From positions 1-24,867 of the IMG/VR virus record IMGVR_UViG_3300008339_000446: a DNA stretch of 24,867 nucleotides. One strand, 5' to 3'. Each line of letters opens with the position of its first letter. The first letter of the stretch is position 1. The translations under genes and the position numbers were made by a program. The notes under the pieces were generated by a model. It worked only from the letters and a program-made list of their open reading frames with translations, had not been told where the DNA came from and made no database searches. Of this stretch, positions 20,095-24,867 are shown piece by piece. The stretch is from a virus.

Positions 20095-20100
20095 TATAAT
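20095..20100 (+). promoter_or_regulatory. Consensus -10 box TATAAT
   Basis: A perfect TATAAT lies 23 bases before the ATG at 20123, starting right after the methyltransferase stop. The expected transcript start (about 20107) gives a short leader containing AGGAG. No good -35 is found at 16-18 bp (the best is TGTGGA), so it may be weak or need an activator. No operator copy is nearby. Confidence 0.4.
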
Positions 20101-20122
20101 TGCGTAACTACAGGAGTTTCCT

Positions 20123-20482
20123 ATGCAAGAAAATTGCTCACTCTTCTTGGCAACGTTGCTACATTCGGCAACCAATACGCATTTTTTCCATTGGAGTACG
20201 GACTCCTACGCAAAGCATCAGGCGCTTGGCACCTACTACGACGAAATCGTAGACTTGGTCGACACGCTGGCTGAATCGTATATGGGCAAGTATGGCAAGT
20301 TGACCAGCTTTCCAAGCGTTTACCATCAGCCAAGCGAACCCATCAAATACTTAGAATCACTGCAAAAGTTTGTGGCCGAGGCTCGCATGGATTTGCCGCA
20401 AGATACTGAACTGCAAAACATTATTGATGAGATTGCAGACCTTATTAACACCACGACTTATAAACTTAAGTTCTTGAAATAA
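20123..20482 (+). CDS. Ferritin/Dps-like helical protein (DUF5856-like)
   Basis: A 119-aa protein with AGGAG before the ATG. LFLATLLHSATNTHFFHWST (7-26) and then YAKHQALGTYYDEIVDLVDT with LAESYMGKYG resemble the first two helices of Dps/ferritin-like proteins, with His, Asp and Glu at metal-site-like positions. I recall an unnamed phage family of this pattern as DUF5856; that name is from memory. Dps proteins bind iron and protect DNA. Whether this protein oxidises iron or only shares the fold cannot be decided here. It has its own -10 box. Confidence 0.68.
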   Translation: MQENCSLFLATLLHSATNTHFFHWSTDSYAKHQALGTYYDEIVDLVDTLAESYMGKYGKLTSFPSVYHQPSEPIKYLESLQKFVAEARMDLPQDTELQNIIDEIADLINTTTYKLKFLK

Positions 20483-20493
20483 AAGGATATTTT

Positions 20494-20679
20494 ATGCCAC
20501 TCGTTAAATCCGCAAGCAAAGAGGCAGTCGGTAAAAACATCAAAAAAGAAATGGAAGCCGGCAAACCTAAAAAGCAGGCAGTCGCGATTGCTTTGTCAGA
20601 ACAGCGCCGCATGGCAAAAGGTAGCCGCAAAGCCAAGCTGGAAGACGCTTACGCTAAATACATTGAAGAAAAAGCATGA
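20494..20679 (+). CDS. Basic mini-protein (DUF6496-like)
   Basis: A 61-aa protein with an AAAGGA ribosome site. PLVKSASKEAVGKNIKKEME followed by AGKPKKQAVAIALSEQRR is a motif found in many environmental phage proteins, which I remember as DUF6496. It is strongly positively charged. Its stop overlaps the next start (ATGA). It starts a chain of four small basic genes. DNA binding is plausible from charge alone. Confidence 0.75.
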   Translation: MPLVKSASKEAVGKNIKKEMEAGKPKKQAVAIALSEQRRMAKGSRKAKLEDAYAKYIEEKA

Positions 20680-20942
20680 GTAGACGCGACCAAATTCGTG
20701 CGGCTATGGATAAGCACGATAAGCCTATTGCTAAAACGACAAAGGGCAAAGGTCGCCACTACTTATCAACCGAAGAGGGCGCCGGCATGACTGCGGCGGG
20801 ACGTGCGGCTTATAACCGCAAAAACAACGCTAATCTACAAGCACCACAAGCCAGTGGCCCGCGCCATGATAGTTTCTGTGCAAGGTCAAAAGGCTGGACT
20901 GGTGAGCGTGGCAAGGCGGCTAGAGCAAGGTGGAAATGCTAA
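20676..20942 (+). CDS. Basic mini-protein (DUF6321-like)
   Basis: An 88-aa protein. EEGAGMTAAGRAAYNRKNNA (54-area) followed by APQASGPRHDSFCARSKGW and the C-terminal AARARWKC form a pattern I know from phage proteins called DUF6321 (name from memory). The two conserved Cys (SFC and the terminal WKC) could bind metal. It is very basic. Its stop shares a base with the HNH gene start. It is likely co-expressed with the other basic mini-proteins; function unknown. Confidence 0.75.
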   Translation: MSRRDQIRAAMDKHDKPIAKTTKGKGRHYLSTEEGAGMTAAGRAAYNRKNNANLQAPQASGPRHDSFCARSKGWTGERGKAARARWKC

Positions 20943-21439
20943 TGAAAACTTGTTTTTGTTGCAAGGAAACTAAAGAACGCTCTTTGTTTTTCAAGCATAG
21001 CCAAACCCCTGATGGACTGCATAGTTGGTGTAAGTCTTGTTGTAGAAAAGGCAACGCTAAAAGTCGTGACAAACTTAATTCCAAAATTGAAACCAGAGCT
21101 AAGATTTTTTTACGCAACGCAAAAAACAGCGCAAATAAACGCAAACAAGAATTTTCTTTAGAAATCAACGACATAGTTGAATTTTGGAATAAACAAAACA
21201 AAATTTGCCCTTATTCAGGATTAGAAATGACCCTTGAAGCTGGCAAATTAAATACTGTATCGATTGAACGCATTGATAGCAACATTGGCTATACCAAAGA
21301 AAATACAATATTGGTATGCCAAGCCATTAATCGCATGAAATCTGATTTTAGTTATGAAGATTTTTATATGCTTTGCCAATCTGTAGCCAAGTTTTTAGGC
21401 GACGATGAACTTAAACTAGCAGTAGGAGCGTACAAATGA
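20942..21439 (+). CDS. HNH-type endonuclease with N-terminal zinc knuckle
   Basis: A 165-aa protein from the ATG sharing one base with the previous stop. The N-terminus has C4-x2-C7 and C30-x2-C33, a treble-clef-like zinc finger (FFKHSQTPDGLHSWCKSCC). The C-terminal half has CPYSGLEMTL (89-98), VSIERIDSNIGYTKENT (106-122) and VCQAINRMKSDFS (125-137), the pattern of phage HNH enzymes. The DNA is visibly more AT-rich than its neighbours and the gene interrupts a run of basic mini-protein genes, both signs of a mobile, free-standing homing-type endonuclease. Confidence 0.75.
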   Translation: MKTCFCCKETKERSLFFKHSQTPDGLHSWCKSCCRKGNAKSRDKLNSKIETRAKIFLRNAKNSANKRKQEFSLEINDIVEFWNKQNKICPYSGLEMTLEAGKLNTVSIERIDSNIGYTKENTILVCQAINRMKSDFSYEDFYMLCQSVAKFLGDDELKLAVGAYK

Positions 21440-21618
21440 AACATGGTCTATATGCCGCAATTCACGCAAAACGCGCTCGTATCAAGGCGGGTTCCGGTGA
21501 GCGTATGAAACGCGCAGGCGAAGAGGGTAGACCAACCGCCAAAGACTTTAAAGAATCTGCTAAGACTGCTAAAAAACCCCGCCGGCAAGTGATTGCTGAC
21601 GCTATGAAGGATATGTAA
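21436..21618 (+). CDS. Basic mini-protein, 60 aa
   Basis: KHGLYAAIHAKRARIKAGSG followed by ERMKRAGEEGRPTAKDFKES is a pattern common in phages (HAKRxRIxAGSGExM), usually unannotated. It is strongly Lys/Arg-rich. ATGA overlap with the HNH gene and TAATG overlap with the next gene put it in a coupled chain. It shares the AGxGxxMxxxG style with the 88-aa protein before the HNH gene. Function unknown. Confidence 0.75.
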   Translation: MKHGLYAAIHAKRARIKAGSGERMKRAGEEGRPTAKDFKESAKTAKKPRRQVIADAMKDM

Positions 21619-21767
21619 TGGAACACATGAACCGCAAATTTAAAAAGGGCGACAGTTTACTAAGGCCACATCAAGAAACTACGCTCGAAAAGAATCAAAA
21701 AGCCCGCGAAAAGCGCAAGGCCATGTTGATGAAACATTTTAATAAGTTTGCCAAAGATATTGCCTAA
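21618..21767 (+). CDS. Basic mini-protein, 49 aa
   Basis: It starts MEHMNRKFKKGDSLLR and ends MKHFNKFAKDIA, with a Lys/Arg-rich helical centre (EKNQKAREKRKAMLM). Its start overlaps the previous stop and its stop overlaps the next start (TAATG both times), which strongly supports it as coding. No family recognised. It is the last of the run of small basic genes. Confidence 0.68.
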   Translation: MEHMNRKFKKGDSLLRPHQETTLEKNQKAREKRKAMLMKHFNKFAKDIA

Positions 21768-23071
21768 TGGACAGGCTGGTTGAGGCTTTACGCTTGTTGA
21801 GTGACAAGGTAGTCAATATACCGACAGAGGCCCAACGCTTTTTATACAATCCGCAAGCCTTTACCCAAATGTTTGGGGTCAACAAACTGCCCAACGAAAC
21901 AGGATTTGCCGAGGGCGCGATGGTTGGTAGCCGCAAGTACGGTAGCCAAGCAGGGTATGAGCAGGGCGAACCGTTGGCCTTACCAATTGCTGTAGCCTCG
22001 ATGGGCGCGCCATTTGCCGCCCCAGCAGCCAAAGCATTAGCACCCAAGGCCGCAAGCATGGCAGAAGATTATCTTGCCAAGATTGGTGGTGTCCAGTACA
22101 TCGCCCCGCAAAATAAAGCCTTGGCAGACGCAATCCGTAAGACCAACATCGGTGAGTTTGACCCACGCTTTGACCCAAGAGTCCTAGAAAAGCAAAAAAT
22201 CAGCGAAACCGTACCGGTGGTCGAGCAAACCAACAAGACCCCGATTCCTAGAGTATCGCTGGCAGACTTTGAGGGCAGGCCATTCATTACCAGTATGTCT
22301 GACCGTACCGCCGCCGGTGGTGACCTTTTAGGGGTCAACGATGTTATGTTTAAGCGGCCGGTTCACCTTTACGGCGGGCAGGACTATATGTTTAATGCCC
22401 CAAATCAGGTATGGGCATCGGCACAGCAGGCAGTCTCACCAATTACTAAAAACGCTGAGATGCTCAAAGAGATTACCGGTCAGAATCCGCTCTATATTCC
22501 TTGGCGCATGGCCCCTACCAGTGGGGACTTTGCCCACATGACCGGTGAGAGTATGCTCGGATACGCAGAGGCCGCGATGAGCAGGGGTGACAAAAAACAA
22601 TTAAACACCGCGATTAAAGACCTCATTCCAAACTGGAAGGGTGTCGATAACGCTGAGAGCATCGCCCAGTACAGAGCCGCGCCCAAGGTCGTAAGAGATT
22701 CAATTATGCAGATTATGGACAGAGACTTTAGAAATGCCGGAAGCCTTAACATTGGTCAGGCACGACTCTCGGTAACCGACCCGCGTCAAATCAATGCGGC
22801 CGAAGGTGGAATACAGAATGTCGGTGAGATATTTGCAGGCCAGCCCATGATTATGAAATCAGGCCACCCATCTTACCCACGAGGTGTAGCCGGTCAAGGA
22901 CTAGGAACACTGGAAAGAGAACACAATATTTTTGAATTACTGCCAAACGTGGTGAAGGAGCGCAACATTGCAAGCCCCACCGCGCCAGCACAAACAGACT
23001 TGAGAGCATTACAGATGAAGCCTTATGCAGGAATCATAACCGCAGACCTACTCAGAAAGCTAGGATACTAG
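21767..23071 (+). CDS. Large unknown phage protein, 434 aa
   Basis: The start overlaps the preceding stop. Residues about 68-100 are an Ala/Pro-rich hydrophobic stretch (ALPIAVASMGAPFAAPAAKA). At 173-209 lies FITSMSDRTAAGGDLLGVND followed by FKRPVHLYGGQDYMF, a motif I associate with large polyvalent or injected proteins of podoviruses. No catalytic signature is visible. Its style (Ala, Gln, Arg, Pro) resembles the virion block more than the neighbouring small genes, so it may be packaged and injected. The 3' end overlaps a convergent gene by 4 bases. Confidence 0.65.
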   Translation: MDRLVEALRLLSDKVVNIPTEAQRFLYNPQAFTQMFGVNKLPNETGFAEGAMVGSRKYGSQAGYEQGEPLALPIAVASMGAPFAAPAAKALAPKAASMAEDYLAKIGGVQYIAPQNKALADAIRKTNIGEFDPRFDPRVLEKQKISETVPVVEQTNKTPIPRVSLADFEGRPFITSMSDRTAAGGDLLGVNDVMFKRPVHLYGGQDYMFNAPNQVWASAQQAVSPITKNAEMLKEITGQNPLYIPWRMAPTSGDFAHMTGESMLGYAEAAMSRGDKKQLNTAIKDLIPNWKGVDNAESIAQYRAAPKVVRDSIMQIMDRDFRNAGSLNIGQARLSVTDPRQINAAEGGIQNVGEIFAGQPMIMKSGHPSYPRGVAGQGLGTLEREHNIFELLPNVVKERNIASPTAPAQTDLRALQMKPYAGIITADLLRKLGY

Positions 23072-23253
23072 TAAAGGTATTCCGGCCTAAACTGGTTTGC
23101 CATCTGTTCGCCAAAGCGCTTAGATAGAAAATCACAGACAGACTCATGCGTAACCGTCTCAATTCCCGATGCAATACAAAAGGTCTCATGCAGGGTAAGA
23201 GCGTCAAGCATTGGTTTAGGCATTGCAACATCAACATTTACAGTGGGGGTCAT
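23068..23253 (-). CDS. Small minus-strand protein, 61 aa
   Basis: An AAGGAG ribosome site lies 9 bases before the ATG, and a promoter sits at 23280-23309, so it is probably real. The sequence begins MTPTVNVDVAMPKPMLDALT and has a helical end (ESVCDFLSKRFGEQMANQFR). It is acidic to neutral without a membrane segment. The upstream region is shared with the terminase operon and contains an operator copy, so it may be an early gene under the same control. No family recognised. Confidence 0.65.
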   Translation of the reverse strand: MTPTVNVDVAMPKPMLDALTLHETFCIASGIETVTHESVCDFLSKRFGEQMANQFRPEYLY

Positions 23254-23279
23254 TGCAAACTCCTTGTTTTGTAATTACA

Positions 23280-23309
23280 ATTGTATCAAAGATTAATATA
23301 TCTTAACAA
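23280..23309 (-). promoter_or_regulatory. Promoter for minus-strand gene, with face-to-face plus promoter
   Basis: Minus strand: -35 TTGTTA (23309-23304), 18-bp spacer, -10 TACAAT (23285-23280), predicted start near 23273. On the plus strand the same bases give a weaker TTGTAT (23281-23286), 17-bp spacer and TAACAA (23304-23309) toward the terminase genes. The two polymerases could not bind together, so the site may act as a switch. Confidence 0.5.
23293..23306. promoter_or_regulatory. Operator copy 5
   Basis: The core TTAAT-ATAT-CTTAA has one mismatch to the consensus. It lies within both overlapping promoters of the 23253/23325 intergenic region. It would let the Cro-like regulator control the start of the packaging and late genes. 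Confidence 0.5.
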
Positions 23310-23324
23310 CTACTTGGGTAAGGT

Positions 23325-23627
23325 ATGGAAGAAAAACAATCAAAACCTATCAAAGGTGGAAAGCGAGAGGGTGCTGGCAGGCCTGCTGGTATACCTAACA
23401 AGTCCACCACACTGGCTAGAGAGGCTATTGCACGCTTTGTTGACGGTAATAGCCACAAATTACAGGAGTGGCTTGAGGCCATTGCTGAAGACCCCAAGTA
23501 TGGCCCTAAATACGCATTTGACTGCTTTATGCAAGTCGCTGAATACCATGTACCTAAACTAGCCCGAACTGAACACACCGGAAGTGAAGACAAACCCATC
23601 CGTTATGTGGTTACATGGAAAAAATAA
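23325..23627 (+). CDS. Terminase small subunit-like
   Basis: A 100-aa protein. KGGKREGAGRPAGIPNKST (10-28) is the typical start of this class, followed by REAIARFVDGNSHKLQEWLE and GPKYAFDCFMQVAEYHVPKL with ARTE. Such proteins, located directly before the large terminase, recognise phage DNA and load the motor. It lacks a long C-terminal extension, so it is a short form. An AAGG stands very close to the ATG as ribosome site. The call rests on pattern and neighbour. Confidence 0.78.
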   Translation: MEEKQSKPIKGGKREGAGRPAGIPNKSTTLAREAIARFVDGNSHKLQEWLEAIAEDPKYGPKYAFDCFMQVAEYHVPKLARTEHTGSEDKPIRYVVTWKK

Positions 23628-23812
23628 ATCATTCAATAACCCCAACCTTTTATTTTTGTAAATGGTGTGGCAAATCAATGGAATATTTGATTAATAACAA
23701 TCAAGAATCTTGCCTTGGTGCTGTTGGTGTAATTCATATTGATTACTTAATAGCCAAAAAAAAATGTAATGAAATATTTGAGCCAATATTGAAAAATGCT
23801 CGATTATTGTGA
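23615..23812 (+). CDS. Zinc-ribbon-like small ORF between terminase genes
   Basis: A 65-aa protein overlapping the small-subunit gene by 13 bases and the large-subunit gene by 17. TFYFCKWCGKSMEYL (11-25) has a C-x2-C-G zinc knuckle, with further Cys at 33 and 51. It is AT-rich and Asn/Lys/Ile-rich, unlike both neighbours. No clear ribosome site is seen, so coupling would be needed. It may be a small accessory of packaging or a recently acquired gene. A chance ORF is possible but the conserved-looking knuckle argues for coding. Confidence 0.5.
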   Translation: MEKINHSITPTFYFCKWCGKSMEYLINNNQESCLGAVGVIHIDYLIAKKKCNEIFEPILKNARLL

Positions 23813-24867
23813 TGTAAACATTGAGCTTTATAAGCCAAGAGATGTATTCTTAGACTTTCACGACAGAACCCAGCGCTGGTCTGTAATTATTGCCCACAGG
23901 CGCGCAGGAAAGACCGTAGCCTGCATTAATGATATTCTGTGGCGGGCATTGACTGAAACCAAAGAAAACGCTCGATACGCTTATATTGCACCGTATTATG
24001 CACAGGCCAAATCGATTGCTTTTGACTACCTGATGCAGTTTAGCGAGCCTGCAAGGGTCAAGCACAATATCTCAGAACTATGGGTTGAACTTTTTAATGG
24101 GGCGCGAATCAGGCTGTTTGGTGCTGACAATCCGGACGCTTTGAGGGGTCTGTACCTTGATGGAGTAGTGCTGGACGAGTACGCTGACATGAAACCCAAG
24201 ATATGGGGCGAGGTCATACGACCATTACTAGCTGACCGGCAGGGCTGGGGTACGTTTATCGGCACACCAAAAGGCCACAACACCTTTTACGACATTTACC
24301 AGTATGCGACCCTGCATCGGGACGAATGGTATTGCAAGGTGCTACGAGCCAGCCAAACCAAGCTGATAGCCCAGTCAGAACTGGATGATGCCCTAAAGTC
24401 TATGAGTATTGACCAGTACCAGCAGGAGTTTGAATGCTCGTTTGAGGCGGCCATCATTGGTGCAATCTACGGTACAGAGATGCGCCTGCTTACGGATGCC
24501 GGCAGGATTACTAAGGTTGAGTGTGACACCATGTATCCAGTTCATACCGCATGGGACTTGGGGTACAACGATGCCACAGCTATTTGGTGGTTTCAGGTGG
24601 TGCATGGCGAAATACGCGTACTCGATTACCATGAGGCGCATGGCCAGCCCATTATTTACTATGCCAATCAAATCAAGGAGCGACCCTACGAATATGGCAC
24701 GCATTGGTTGCCGCACGACGCACGAGCCAAGACACTGGCAAGTGGTGGCAAGTCAATAATTGAACAATTAATTGACAAATTACCCCAAAAAAGTGGAAAT
24801 TTGTTTAAAATAGTTCCAAATCTGTCACTTCAAGACGGTATTCAAGCAACGCGCATGGCACTAGCCC
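23796..24867 (+). CDS. Terminase large subunit, 5' part
   Basis: The frame runs off the window after 357 residues. The ATPase half has Walker A HRRAGKT (34-40), Walker B VVLDEYAD (124-131, Asp127-Glu128) and the coupling motif IGTPKG (155-160). The RNase H-like nuclease half starts at AWDLGYNDATAIW (252-264, Asp254), with LDYHE (276-280) as second strand and HDARAK (307-312). This is the packaging motor and headful or site nuclease. A stop codon lies two codons upstream of the ATG, fixing the start. The C-terminal nuclease residues lie beyond the edge. Confidence 0.93.
   Translation, partial: MLDYCDVNIELYKPRDVFLDFHDRTQRWSVIIAHRRAGKTVACINDILWRALTETKENARYAYIAPYYAQAKSIAFDYLMQFSEPARVKHNISELWVELFNGARIRLFGADNPDALRGLYLDGVVLDEYADMKPKIWGEVIRPLLADRQGWGTFIGTPKGHNTFYDIYQYATLHRDEWYCKVLRASQTKLIAQSELDDALKSMSIDQYQQEFECSFEAAIIGAIYGTEMRLLTDAGRITKVECDTMYPVHTAWDLGYNDATAIWWFQVVHGEIRVLDYHEAHGQPIIYYANQIKERPYEYGTHWLPHDARAKTLASGGKSIIEQLIDKLPQKSGNLFKIVPNLSLQDGIQATRMALA

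Noticed and set aside
1-24867. CRISPR array, insertion sequence, integrase or attachment site
   Set aside because: No spaced direct repeats, transposase motifs, tyrosine or serine recombinase motifs were seen. A temperate lifestyle is therefore neither shown nor excluded, since part of the genome is missing.

Overview
The window looks like part of a tailed-phage genome, most likely a podovirus. It carries a capsid protein, a head-tail adaptor and tail-nozzle pair, a block of large Ala/Gln-rich proteins typical of ejected virion proteins, a lysis cassette, an early region with recombination and replication genes, a Cro-like regulator and a terminase pair. There is no tape measure, sheath, integrase, tRNA or CRISPR array. 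The style of the small proteins and of the GH19 lysis cassette suggests a phage of a freshwater betaproteobacterium. That host call is inference only. The right end cuts through the large terminase and the left end begins 9 bases before the major capsid gene, so portal and scaffold probably lie outside the window.

Layout. (1) 10-10722, plus: major capsid protein, small capsid-associated protein, coiled-coil protein, adaptor, nozzle, a GNAT acetyltransferase, a Q-rich virion protein ending in an S74 chaperone domain, two further internal-protein candidates, a 667-aa ejection-type protein and a very short tail-fibre anchor. (2) 10733-12326, plus: XhlA-like protein, 2-TM protein, 3-TM holin and GH19 endolysin. 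(3) 12884-12288, minus: three small genes, two of them membrane proteins. (4) 15498-13132, minus: an early operon with a PD-(D/E)XK exonuclease, an SSB-like protein and a secreted Cys-rich mini-protein. (5) 15541-16300: the control region, with divergent promoters, a leaderless cro-like gene and a structured RNA with its own promoter and terminator. (6) 16341-23071, plus: a long chain of overlapping small genes including a helicase-loader-like protein, a MEWK-motif nuclease, a Ref-like HNH nuclease, RusA, a methyltransferase, a Dps-like protein, several Lys/Arg-rich mini-proteins, an HNH insertion and a 434-aa unknown. (7) 23068-24867: a small minus-strand gene, terminase small subunit, a zinc-ribbon-like ORF and the 5' part of the large subunit.

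The most interesting signal is regulatory. A palindrome RTTAAG-N4-CTTAAY, with at most one mismatch in the ten core positions, occurs in five promoter regions (12932, 15544, 15607, 16278, 23293) that together lie before nearly every transcription unit that begins inside the window. In two of them it exactly fills the 17-bp spacer of a TTGCAT promoter, and both copies share a second element, AGGGTAAATNCCT, upstream. The 76-aa Cro-like protein, whose own start codon is covered by one of these sites, is the obvious candidate binder. Next to it lies a candidate ~125-nt RNA with a pseudoknot or terminator/antiterminator arrangement.

All family names come from recognition by eye; no search or folding program was run.
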